Source: Stromatinia cepivora (lineage: Eukaryota; Ascomycota; Leotiomycetes; Helotiales; Sclerotiniaceae). From it: a DNA stretch of 64,000 bases. Below are positions 50,801 to 60,134 of the stretch, in pieces. Within the stretch, counting starts at the first letter, position 1, and every line of letters begins with the position of its first letter. The position numbers were made by a program, and so were the translations under genes. The notes beneath the pieces are model-generated. The model was not told where the DNA came from. It searched no databases and saw only the letters and a program-made list of their open reading frames with translations. The stretch spans positions 124,001 to 188,000 of the forward strand of contig RCTD01000009.1 of assembly GCA_014898415.1 (NCBI GenBank). Reading direction: 5' to 3'.

Positions 50801-51010
50801 AGCAATATTGATTTTATCTGATATCCTGTTTTCGATCTTAAAATATCATTATACCTCCTATACGATTTTCATCTAACCAATCCAATATTGCCTGATCTTC
50901 CTAATCGATTAATTAATTGAATAAAGCTCTATAAAAGCGAAAAGGATAATTATAATCATATAAATAACAATTCATTTATAAAACTAAGGGAAAGAAAAAT
51001 ATTCTTCAAT
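47900..51010 (+). pseudogene. Decayed Gypsy pol polyprotein (RT, RNase H, integrase)
   Basis: Readable RT motifs: SLRFYINFRLLNSLIYKDRY, FNIRQTFHHIRMDFALKEY and FGLMNDS. The catalytic YxDD box is YFNN at about 48,490, so both Asp are lost. After it, VKGIQLFFGFCNFY at about 48,715 marks the connection, and the His/Asp-rich RNase H follows. Integrase blocks VLIIIDRLMK (first Asp kept) and DIIISNCGLQF (second Asp changed to Asn) are followed by LSIVYHPQIDNQIEIYNQYF at about 50,100. The end shows YPVFDLKISLYLLYDFHLTN near 50,830, the usual segment after a chromodomain. Dozens of stops interrupt it. Confidence 0.85.
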
Positions 51011-51678
51011 TTAGCAAATTAAATGTTATGATTTTATAATAGTATATATATATACAATCATAAAAAGATCGAAAATCCATACAAATTCAAGGGAATTTGA
51101 TCGTATATATATATAACCCGAACTCTATATAATAGATAAACTATTATTATCAAAATAATACAAAAACAATATATTTCAAAAAATTTATATCTATAATCAT
51201 TTCAAAAATCATATAAAAGAAAACTTGAACATAATAAGAACAAAATATAACATCACCCCTATCGATTTCATTCAATTTAATTGATTTGATCAATTTGATC
51301 GATTAATTTGATCGATTTCGAAATTGATTATATTAACCATCCATCATTACTATACTATAATTCAACCTTCTTCCCTTTTCTATTGAAACTTTTTCCTTTT
51401 AAAGATTCCCTAAATTAAGGAGAATATAAATCAATATTAATTTAATCAATTAATGAACAATTTAATCGATTTGATCAATTTATTCGTTATTTTGGTCAAT
51501 TTGATCGATTATTTTGATCAATTTGATTAATTTCCAGTAAATTGATCAAATCAACCAAAATAATCAATTTAATCGATTTAAAGCTTATAAACCTTTACAA
51601 AATCTGATTTCCGATGAAATAATAATGGAACAAAGGAATGAAACGCTCAAGAACGAGCTTTTCCAAAGAGAAGAATAG

Positions 51679-51960
51679 TATCATAAATCATGAACTATAG
51701 GAGACTAATTATATAATATCTTTTATCTCTTATATCAATTTATGAACTAATCATTTGTATATATGCATTACAAATCATACAATTTAATATAATAAAATAG
51801 TAACCCTAATAATGTATATATATAATCCTGCAATTTACAAATAAGTATTTATATATATATATTTAGTTGTTCCTTACGAATCATAATTCTTCAATTGTAG
51901 ATTCTAAAGAATATAATTGACCCTGTTTATTCAGCTTTACTACGGCTCTTGTGCGTCACA
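51679..51960 (+). repeat. 3' LTR of the Gypsy element
   Basis: Begins TATCATAAATCATGAACT and ends GTGCGTCACA, 282 bp. Compared with the 5' LTR, nearly all differences are C/T or G/A. The 5' end of this copy is more mutated than that of the left copy, while its 3' end is less mutated. Confidence 0.88.
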
Positions 51961-53714
51961 ATAATAAAATCAACGATCGAAATAACCAAATAGAAACTCA
52001 AACAAATAAATATAAAATAATTGAATTAAAAAAGAAAATATTTCTTTAATATATAATTAATATAAATAATAAAGAATTTATATCTAAAATAAATAATATA
52101 AAAGATATAATGAATTATATTCTTCAATTATAAAAAGCAAAGAAAATTGAAAAACTCTAAATTCATCGATTCGTAAAGTATTATACAGAATTAAAGATAC
52201 ATTTTAATTATATTTATAATTTTCAAAAAGTTTTTTATAAAGATTCTAAATTTATTAAAAGATGATTTTAAATAGTATTGAATATATAAACAAAATATAA
52301 TATTCAGAATTACGATTTCTATAATTTCGATGAAACAAACTTTATAATAAAGATTATAGTTATTTATATGATTGTAATTAATATTGAACGAAATAATAGA
52401 AATAAAATAATACAATCAAATAATCGAGAATAGATTATAATAATTATATATAATAATGAAGAAAATAAAATTATATCTTTATTTTTAATAATTCAAAGAT
52501 AAATCCATTTTTCGAATTAGTATATTGAAATCGATCTTTTTATAAATTGGATTATTAAATCTACTTCTAATGAATAAATAAATAATAAGATAGGATTAGA
52601 ATAATTAAAGTATTTCGATAAATATATTATTTATTGAAGAAAAAACAAATATCGAATATTAGTATTGAATAAATACGAAAATTATGAATCAATACTTTTT
52701 CAATTATATTTCAAAGTAAATGATATAATATATATAAAATTATTAATGTATTCTAATTATTTAATTCAATCATTCAATATTAAATATTTTAGTATTCTAA
52801 AATATTCATATAATAATCAAATTGATGGATTTATTAAAATATATATCAACTATATCTTTAAGATTGAATTCTTTATAATTTTCAAAATTATATATCAATA
52901 ATCAATTATATCTCAAAATATAAAAACTGAATTTCGAGGAATTGAATTAATATTATTTAATCCTGAAACTATACTTTCAAAATTAAATATTCGAATTTAT
53001 ATATTTATTCCCCTCTTTTTCAATATAGATCCTTGAATCTTTCAAATATTTTACAATCCAATTGAAGCTTTTTCTTAATTAATTTTAGTAAAATCTCGAA
53101 TAAATCATTATCAATCAAATTCTTCTATATTTATATTTGAAATTATATTAATTTTAATTAAAAATATAAAAAGATTAATATATAAGAATACATTTTTAAA
53201 TACAGAAAATTGTATATTTCGGAAAGCAAACAAAGTATTAAACAAATATCGATATATAAAAAAGATTTAATTATATTAAAAAGGAATGTTTATTAAACAA
53301 AAAACTTTTGATATATTATTTCAATAAAAAATTGATATTCAGATTCAATATAATAAATATCAAAAAAAGGGGAATTCTAATAGAGAAGTATCTTTTAATC
53401 GATATTATAATATATATAAGAGAATTGATCATAATTCAAGAATTTATCAAAATAGTATAATAGACCCTAGATTATTAGATTCTTAATAGTTTCAATCAAT
53501 TGATTAAGTAATTATTGAATAATACAAAATTGAAGTGATTGAATGATGAAAAAAGTGGCGATCCGGTGATATTGGCGATCCGATGATAAACTACGTTAGT
53601 AGTATCATCAATTTCATATAAACGATACTGTTGGAGGTCACGTATTTGAAGGTGATAAATCTTATAATTGGGAAGTAGTGGCTCGGAGACTATAATGGAA
53701 TAAGCAAATATCAA

Positions 53715-53976
53715 ATTATAATAATAATGTAGGATTGTATAAAAGTATTATATTATATACAACTTATAATATTAATAGTATTATATGAATTCGAATATAA
53801 TATTTGAAGATTCATAATGATTTATGAATTTTATATTAAAGAATATAAAGAAAATATGAAATTTCTTTAAATTTATTAAAATATTATTATTTTATTATAA
53901 AGAGATTATTTTCTTAAAAATATTAATTCCTTTTTTCAATTAATATTTTGAAGTATTTAAAATGATATTTATTAAA
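53715..53976. other. AT-rich spacer
   Basis: RIP-like AT-rich sequence between the split gene and the recombinase gene. Nothing readable. Confidence 0.4.
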
Positions 53977-55453
53977 TTACAACAGATACATTAATCTTTT
54001 CTCGATTTGTATTCCAATTTCTACAGGATGAGATTGTTCTTTTGTTTTTATTAACTATTCGAGAAATACTTTCATTATCAGTATATATATAACTGCATTA
54101 ACAGACTCTTTTGGTGTTTTATCGATGTTCACAATGGCACACAGAAGACTTTTGTTATTTGTTGCTGATTCAATTTCGAGCACGATCATACCACGTTTTT
54201 GCACTGGTGCTTTAGATATAAGTTCGGAAATATCCTCAACTTTTTTTATCTCTAAATATTATATTTAATGATTCGTTTATATCTTTATATATATCAATAT
54301 CTTCTAAGTCATCTCCGATTTCAGAATCCGCTATTTTAATGGCTCGGGCGAGAAGCTCGTTGTATAGAGAAGAATTCTGTCGTAGATTGTAAATGCGTGC
54401 TTCATATTCTTGCGAAGTCAAAACTTTCTCTTGCTCTGCCCGTTGTTGTTCACGCATTGAAAGCCGTCCCCTATACCGAGCATTTTTAGCTGCTCGTTTG
54501 CGCTCTCCAGCATCTTTGGCCGACTTATATGCTGGATCTTGATCAACGATGGCTTGCAAGAACTTTTCTTCTTCAGCAGGCGTCCAAGAGTACTGGATCC
54601 GATATAGAGCAGGATGCGCTTCATTTTCAATGGGTCTTTGCTTTTCCGTATATGCGATTGCCAGCAGATCGACAGAGACAGTCGGACCATTGTAGTGCTC
54701 CTCAAAAGTAGTAGAATCTGGCTTGTGTGCTAAAATGGCTCTGAAAGTTTGCGTATTGGTTGCTCGGTTCAAAAGCGTGGCAAGACCGCGGCGCCATGCA
54801 TACATAGACACTGTCTCCGGATACCCGGCTGCTATAGCCCTTCTCTTGAAAAAAGCACCCAATCCATCCGTAGAAAGCGGGCGTCCACTTGGATCAAGCC
54901 CTCTTCCACCAGGGAGTGCAGCAATGAAGACTGGCCTGTCCCGAAATTCGGGCTTAATACTGATAGTTCGAAATGCCTCCGCCGGTAATGGATTCAATAA
55001 TGCATCAACAGAAGTAATATCGATTACTCCTCTTCTCAACATAATGCCAAGAGCTCTTAAAGTTGGAGACAAAGTTATATTCTCTGGATTTTGTATATAG
55101 TTGAAGATCATTTGGAGGACTCTTACCTCTTTTCCGGTTTGGGCATCCTCTTCACTATTGATTTTGAGATATGGAAATGTAATCATCATATTGAATCTTT
55201 CAATATACAACTCTTGGTTTTCGGATGTTCCCATTTCTAACATTAAGTCAACTTCAATAATACGAAAAGCATAGTCTGGCCACACTTTGGATGAGGAAAT
55301 AACTCTACTATCGTATGACCTACTGATGCAGGTGGTCGCAGTGTCTTGCCGCCTTAAGTAGTGTCCTTTCCTAATAGCAACCTCAGCGAGCGAGCCCGGT
55401 CTGATTCCACATACGCATCCCAAACACCATGCTAGTTCATGTTGTTCATTCAT
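53977..55453 (-). CDS. DUF3435-type tyrosine recombinase-like protein (captain-like)
   Basis: An uninterrupted 405-codon minus-strand frame (55453-54236) of normal composition inside an AT-rich block. It has the layout of the catalytic half of fungal DUF3435 proteins, the family of Starship captains. First Arg is in CGIRPGSL (R18), then YAWRRGLATLLNRA (R221/R222), ILAHKPDSTTFEEHY with H243 and the presumed nucleophile Y254, then a VDLLAIAYTEKQ-type segment. The tail (300-405) is charged and helical. The frame ends right after a run of seven A (plus 54241-54247). One more A would add a protein-like extension (EDISELISKAPVQKRGMIVL ...) down to 53,977 with one internal TAG. Upstream of the ATG the frame is open in sense (NAISRE) but reaches TGA. 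The gene therefore may be a truncated or damaged captain. Crypton-type recombinases are an alternative. Confidence 0.65.
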
Positions 55454-55527
55454 TTCACGCGAAATAGCGTTTATTGATTGTCACTCAAGTAGTTACTTCA
55501 GTTCAAAGCGACCAAAGTAAACCTTGG

Positions 55528-56198
55528 TCACATTTGCTGCCCCCCAAATCCTTCCTCCCCATAACTTTCTTGCTGTATGATGAATTCCTCTTGTGATTTC
55601 ACGATTGAATTTTTTCGTAAAAAAGGGGGTATCTCGTTTCTCCAAGATCCATTTTCGAGCTGCGTTCTACGCTGGATTGCACCGCTTATCTTAGGTCTCG
55701 TATCTATCAATCTTCTTAATACTGCTCTCTGCATCCATAATTGAATATGGAAGATTATATCTTTTCGTAACATATCAGAATCTTGATTGAATAATAGTTT
55801 TTCGAACTCCGGATCATTGATATCCGAAGTTGGGAGATCTCTCTCCATCATTTTGTACCGGAAAACCATATCTCTTTTAAATTCTAACAGAATTCGATCC
55901 TCTTTTGCTAAAATACTCGGCGTATTTGAAGAGAGTATGGTTAGACCACACTTTCCGAAAAATCGAATTGTAATTGAATAATATCAAATAATTCAATATA
56001 ATTAAATATATTCATTCTAAACAAGGATATAGATTCTGTTAATTTGTTTATTAATTCATACTCAACAATTTCCTTTACAGAAAAATCGCGGATGATAAAG
56101 TTGCCTTGGACATCCTTCCATATTCCAGATAATCTTTGATTAATGTTGAAACGGAGAGGGGGTATATCGCCTGGTTTGGGGAGGATTAATGGAAGCAT
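55528..56198 (-). pseudogene. Broken upstream gene, possibly N-terminal part of the recombinase
   Basis: Minus strand. ATG 56198 starts MLPLILPKPGDIPPLRFNIN and runs to about 55,960. It then stops, while another frame that already overlaps it goes on (RFFGKCGLTILSSNTPSILA, MVFRYKMMERDLPTSDINDP) to 55,528. A one-base shift near 55,970 joins the two. The end (QQM stop) lies 75 bp before the recombinase ATG. Another frame in between (TKVYFGRFELK) suggests a further shift or an intron. It could be the N-terminal half of the captain-like gene or a separate neighbour. I cannot tell which. Confidence 0.5.
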
Positions 56199-56669
56199 TT
56201 TTTTCTAGAACCATCAATTGTTCAAGAAACTGTAATAATTTAGTATTGATAATGTAAATATATATCGGCAGGTAATAAAGGGGAAACTTGATATATTTTT
56301 CTTAGAGGGAAAACTTAGGGTAGGGCAGAACTTGGGAAAAGATTTATAGTACGTCCCGTACATTGGAGTACCGTTCCTGCCTGCTCCTTCTGAAATTTTC
56401 GATGCACTCAGAGTGTGGTCCGACCACGCTCCTCGTTCATTCCTTTTCCAGCTGCTTTGTATACCTGTTATAGATGAACGCTCTGCAATTTCCTGACCCC
56501 CTATAATGATACAGCATCAAAAGTATTTATGTGTATCATATATATTAATAATTAACTAATTTGAACCACCTATTTCATACCTTTTTATATACATCTTCTC
56601 GCTATCCATCATTGAACCATTTACCTGCAAGAACTGTTTCATATTGAAAAAGCAGACCGAATCCTCATT
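56199..56669. other. Divergent intergenic region
   Basis: Spacer between the minus-strand recombinase locus and the plus-strand gag-like gene. No gene. If the recombinase heads a Starship-like element, its 5' edge would be expected here, but no boundary motif can be assigned. Confidence 0.4.
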
Positions 56670-59424
56670 ATGGGAGATACTGCTGAATCTGCGCCTGCCG
56701 ACGGTGCCGCCAGCAGACCGGGATCCCTTACTGATGTAACGAAACTCACTTCACTAGAAGAATGGGTTTCATTTCCATATGGAATGTATGGCCATTCGGT
56801 AGATACTTTGCAAGCAAGAACGGAATCGTTAGGAAAGGCAATGGAAGATATAGCCATTAAGCAAAACAAAATACTAAAATTGTAAGTCTATCCGCCATTT
56901 TATAATTATATATCCATCATTTATCTATCATCACTCATTATTCACCACCTAAGTTTTCTAATATACCCAAACCATTTCAGACTTGGCAATTGATTTGTCC
57001 TTGAGGCTTCCATCATTGTGTGGTTACATCAATTGCGCTTAAAGTGCACTTCCAAGTTCCACCACGCAAATAGTGTATATTTAAGCACCACTCATTAACA
57101 ATATGATTTTATAGACTGCGAAGCATCGCAGACACTACTTCTATAACCGATTTCCCTATATCGTACACGACCCCACATCTTGTACACCCCTTATATTCCT
57201 ACTATAATTATTTCAAAATTCGATATTAATTATAAATTATAAGATATAAAATTATGATTCTTTTTGAACAATAAAGAGATATAATATTATTCTATAGAAT
57301 TAAAAAACCTTTATATTTTCAATTTCGACGAAATCTTGATATGTCGCCCGGTTTTTGAACATAATACTCCCCTCTTTTTTTCATTATTAATTTATCAATC
57401 TTTATAATATTATAATCCTTTATAGTTTTTTGGAATACTAGATTTATAATAGGAAAACGTTTTTGAATTATTTATACTCTTTTAATAGAAAATATTAATG
57501 ATTTTCGAACTCTTTTCATCCTTTCTTTGATATTATATACAATTTGATGATCGATCTTCTTTTATACTACCCTCTTTTTAATTGTTTTATTCTTTCATTC
57601 TTTTTCAATTTTCTTTTTGGCTTTCTTTTACTTTTTAATTTCCTTTTTCTATTCAACAATTAATGTTTTTATTGATTGGTAGGTTTTAGTTTTTTCGATT
57701 TGTGAGGGGGAATATAAAAAAGTATTTTTATCTTTTTCCTTTATTAAATTTAAATATTTAGAATAAATTCTTTTCTTTTTTTCGATTTTTAAAACTTTTT
57801 CTAGATCTTTTGCTTTATATAATTGAATATTAGTATTAATTGTATATATAAATACAGCCTTAAAAAGCTTCTGAATAATATCGGGATTTTATTTAAAACG
57901 AAATTCTAATTTGAAGTGATAAAGAGTTTTAATTGTATATAATATCTTTATTTTATTCCCTATAAGTTGCATCGATATAAATAGCATAGGGGTTTGCTTT
58001 GGTTCGATATTGTGAATAGTAATGTTCTTATTTATAAAATAAATACCGGCTTTTTCGAAAGATTTCAGGATATTATAAGTAGTAGTAGATTGAGTTCAAG
58101 CAATCTTAAATATTATTCAAAAATTACATTTCGATATTCCAACGATACCTTCGTTTTTGTGTATTAGATTATTGAATTCTATATTATAATTCATCAAAAA
58201 AAGAAGGAAGTAGCTTATATCAAAAAATTGGAGTCGATATATAGAGTGGAAGGGGAGAATTAATAAAATGATCTTCAATTCGTTGTATTTCGATATAAAT
58301 TTTATATTTATATAACTAAAATAACTATTTACAATTAATAGATGATATCCTTTCCCTACTTTTGAATGAGTATAGCATTGAAAGATCTTATTAAACCAGA
58401 TAAGGCCGAATATATTCGATGATCATCCATTGTTTGAAATTCCGAAATAAACTTGATTCTTCACTCCTATCTCATCAATCTATATATCCTATAAATCTCC
58501 AGATTCCTTTTTATAAATTAAAGTAAATAGAATAATTGTATTATTGATATATATATATATTAAAAGAATAATAAACTTTCTCAATCCATCCTATCTAACT
58601 TTCATAGTTTTACTACAATCATATACATTAACACTTATTATCCTTTTCATAATCCTTTCTAAACCAATCATAAAGCCCTTCTCATCCCAATTATATATAT
58701 TCTTGAATAATATATTATATTTTGTAATTATTTTTATCAACTAAATAAAAAAAAAAAAAATATTAATATAATTCTTTTAAATAATAAAATTCAACAATAA
58801 TACAAAATAATTCAAATCAGATTATAAAAATACTCAAATACAGCAATATTATCAATTTTCATATACAAATTATTAATATATCAGAAATATTGATTTTGAA
58901 GATATATTTTATACCTTTTTACGAAATTTGTCATCCAATTCTTCCCTAGAAAACAATTTATAATCTTTTCTATAAGATTTTTGATTATACAACTTATAAA
59001 GAGTATAGATCTTTATATCAATTTGTTAATTTGATCGATTAAAATCTTTTCTTATTCTTTTGAAAAAGATTGATGAGTTTCAGTATATATAATATTATAG
59101 GAAATGGTTTTGCCTTTATAATGCCAAAAGAATATTGAACGATTGATTTTGAAGAAATTTGCTATTTGAATATATTTAAAATACTCTTCCTTTTTAATTT
59201 GAGTTAATACAAGCTTCATACAGATCTTTAAAGGTATATCATCGTTATATCCATCTATAATGGTTGATATTTTATAAAATTAAAAATGCGTACAAAATGT
59301 GGGGTCGTATATGATGTAGGGAAATCGGTTAACGGCGTCTAAGAAGAAAGCAAACCCTGATCAGGGTACACGATATAAGGATAATACAAGAACCAAACGA
59401 TTTAAAAGTGCAGGGAAAGTTTGA
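56670..59424 (+). pseudogene. Gag-like gene split by a Fot1-type transposon
   Basis: Exon 1 is 56670-56881 (MGDTAESAPADGAASRPGSL ... KAMEDIAIKQNKILKL; donor GTAAGT). Exon 2 most likely starts at 57114 after TTTTATAG. It reads LLRSIADTTSI up to the TA at 57144-57145 and, after the transposon, goes on in the same frame as TASKKKANPDQGTRYKDNTR to TGA at 59422-59424. Protein-like sequence continues past this stop to about 59,670 (VEYKNRFKDNYEKEKVESLY). A nearer acceptor at 56,980 would give a 74-aa product instead. The N-terminal coiled-coil-like and C-terminal Lys-rich character resembles retrotransposon gag proteins, but no zinc knuckle is seen. Confidence 0.55.
57146..59329 (-). mobile_element. 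2,184-bp Fot1/pogo-type transposon, RIP-mutated
   Basis: Inverted 40-bp ends lie at 57146-57185 and 59290-59329. They begin ACCGATTTCCCTA and differ at four positions, all transitions. TA flanks both sides. The transposase is on the minus strand: GLIWFNKIFQCYTHSKVGKG and HLLIVNSYFSYINIKFISK near 58,300-58,400, then LQFFDISYF near 58,220 and the C-terminal ILKSFEKAGIYFINKN near 58,050. Relatives read LLxxDGHSSH and LQPLD. Here the second catalytic Asp is Asn, while the third Asp is kept. Confidence 0.85.
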
Positions 59425-59969
59425 TCTTCATCACACCAACTTGATATCAATGAATTCCTCGAAATTAATAGCAATTATATAGAAAAAATGTTGACATATA
59501 CAACAATTACATTAATTAAGAATTCAGAAAAATAATAGAAATTCATTGTAGAATACAAAAATCGGTTTAAAGATAATTATGAAAAAGAGAAAGTTGAATC
59601 GTTATATTTGAAAATTGGGCGATTGTTTAAAATAAATAAAAAGAAGGTTAGTAATGAAAAGAAGAGAAAATAAGGAAGAAAATGGAAAAAAAGAAAATGA
59701 AGATCAAAAGGAAAATGAAAAGAGCGAAGAAGAATTAAATAGATATAAAGAAAAGAAAAAAGATTAATTAAAAGAAAAAGGGGATTTAATGGAAATAATT
59801 GTTGATTATATTGTATGAGCTAATAGAAATAAATAAATTATGCTTTAAGTGTGTTTAGATTGGTATCAATAAATGATCTTAATGGAAATTTGTTTTTTAA
59901 AGTGTAATATAATTATATTATCAAAAGATTTTTTTGGAGAAGGATATTAATATAATTGATTTGGTATAC
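59425..59969. other. AT-rich tail of the decayed gag-like gene
   Basis: Lys/Glu-rich frame remnants up to about 59,670, then AT-rich filler. This is the right edge of the RIP-affected block; normal composition returns near 60,000. Confidence 0.4.
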
Positions 59970-60057
59970 TTCGTATTATGGTTGTGATTCCTTTGATAAA
60001 CTACCTGGGGATTCCAAAGTTTGATAGGAGACCGGGGTTCGACTCCCCGTCAGAGAG
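59970..60057 (+). pseudogene. tRNA-Asp-like relic
   Basis: A perfect T-arm (CGGGG-TTCGACT-CCCCG, 60033-60049) is followed by TCAGAGAG. It includes the Pol III B box GGTTCGACTCC. Upstream, TATTATGGTTGTGATTCC (59974-59991) resembles the D-arm and A-box region of fungal tRNA-Asp. The anticodon arm is replaced by about 30 unrelated bases and the 5' acceptor strand is not complementary. It is a dead tRNA or a tRNA-derived fragment, not a working gene. Confidence 0.45.
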
Positions 60058-60134
60058 TTCAGTAGAGAATTCCTTGAATCTCATGTTCGAATTAATTTTA
60101 TTTTCTTTTATTCTTTTTTTTTTGGTTGTAGATT

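Larger units (their letters stand above)
44931..51960 (+). mobile_element. 7.03-kb Ty3/Gypsy LTR retrotransposon, RIP-mutated
   Basis: Two LTRs of equal length (282 bp) flank an AT-rich interior. The domain order along the plus strand is that of Gypsy elements: gag/protease zone (about 45.3-47.6 kb, poorly readable), reverse transcriptase (about 48.1-48.9 kb), RNase H (about 48.9-49.3 kb), integrase (about 49.7-50.3 kb) and a chromodomain-element-type C-terminus (about 50.8-51.0 kb). A purine tract (AAAGAGAAGAATAG) sits right before the 3' LTR. Stops are everywhere and are TAA/TAG/TGA from Gln/Arg/Trp codons. The element is inserted in the transposase gene of the pogo-type transposon. Confidence 0.9.
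44791..52901 (+). pseudogene. RIP-mutated pogo-type transposase
   Basis: The N-terminal helix-turn-helix is readable just before the LTR insertion (ARIILTIEAIRKSKTLIITK, then SRFILYN). After the insertion the same frame goes on with KINDRNNQIETQ, through the first catalytic block YNFDETNF (about 52,323), a second block LVLNKYEN (about 52,665) and a third SFNIKYFSILKYSYNNQI (about 52,775). It ends near 52,901. In active relatives these blocks read NFDETGF, LxxDGxxSH and LQPLD. Here the second and third catalytic Asp are Asn and the His/Pro positions are lost, all by G-to-A or C-to-T. Many TAA/TGA stops interrupt the frame. The element is dead. Confidence 0.85.
44711..53596 (+). mobile_element. 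Pogo/Fot1-type Tc1-mariner transposon, interrupted
   Basis: Inverted 50-bp ends at 44711-44760 and 53547-53596 match at 48 positions. The two differences are transitions. The element is flanked by TA on both sides. Without the nested LTR element and one 5-bp duplication it is 1,851 bp, close to the known size of Fot1/Flipper-class elements. It encodes one transposase on the plus strand, described separately. All visible damage is C-to-T/G-to-A type. Confidence 0.88.
44122..53714 (-). pseudogene. Unknown gene split by a nested transposon insertion
   Basis: Minus strand. The upstream part is at 53597-53714 (SEPLLPNYKIYHLQIRDLQQ ... YEIDDTT) and the downstream part at 44122-44710 (QKEKLWNSQSRLSKYQGSLF ... 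FVVQRGNLLIRFGAQDYQFG). The two parts are separated by a pogo-type transposon. When one TA copy and the transposon are taken out, the frame is continuous: ...DDTT then IDIQKEK... Two TGA stops near 44,461 and 44,440 are one step from CGA. A probable intron acceptor (CATTATAG) lies just upstream of the first segment, so more exons may exist beyond 53,714 but are not readable. No family is recognised. Confidence 0.65.

Noticed and set aside
44931..51960. Naming the LTR element as Boty
   Set aside because: The 282-bp LTR and 7.03-kb length do not match what I recall of Boty (longer LTRs); only the Gypsy class is supported.
56981..56993. Short second exon giving a 74-aa protein
   Set aside because: The splice is possible, but the more distant acceptor at 57113 gives a frame that continues across the transposon insertion, which is better evidence.
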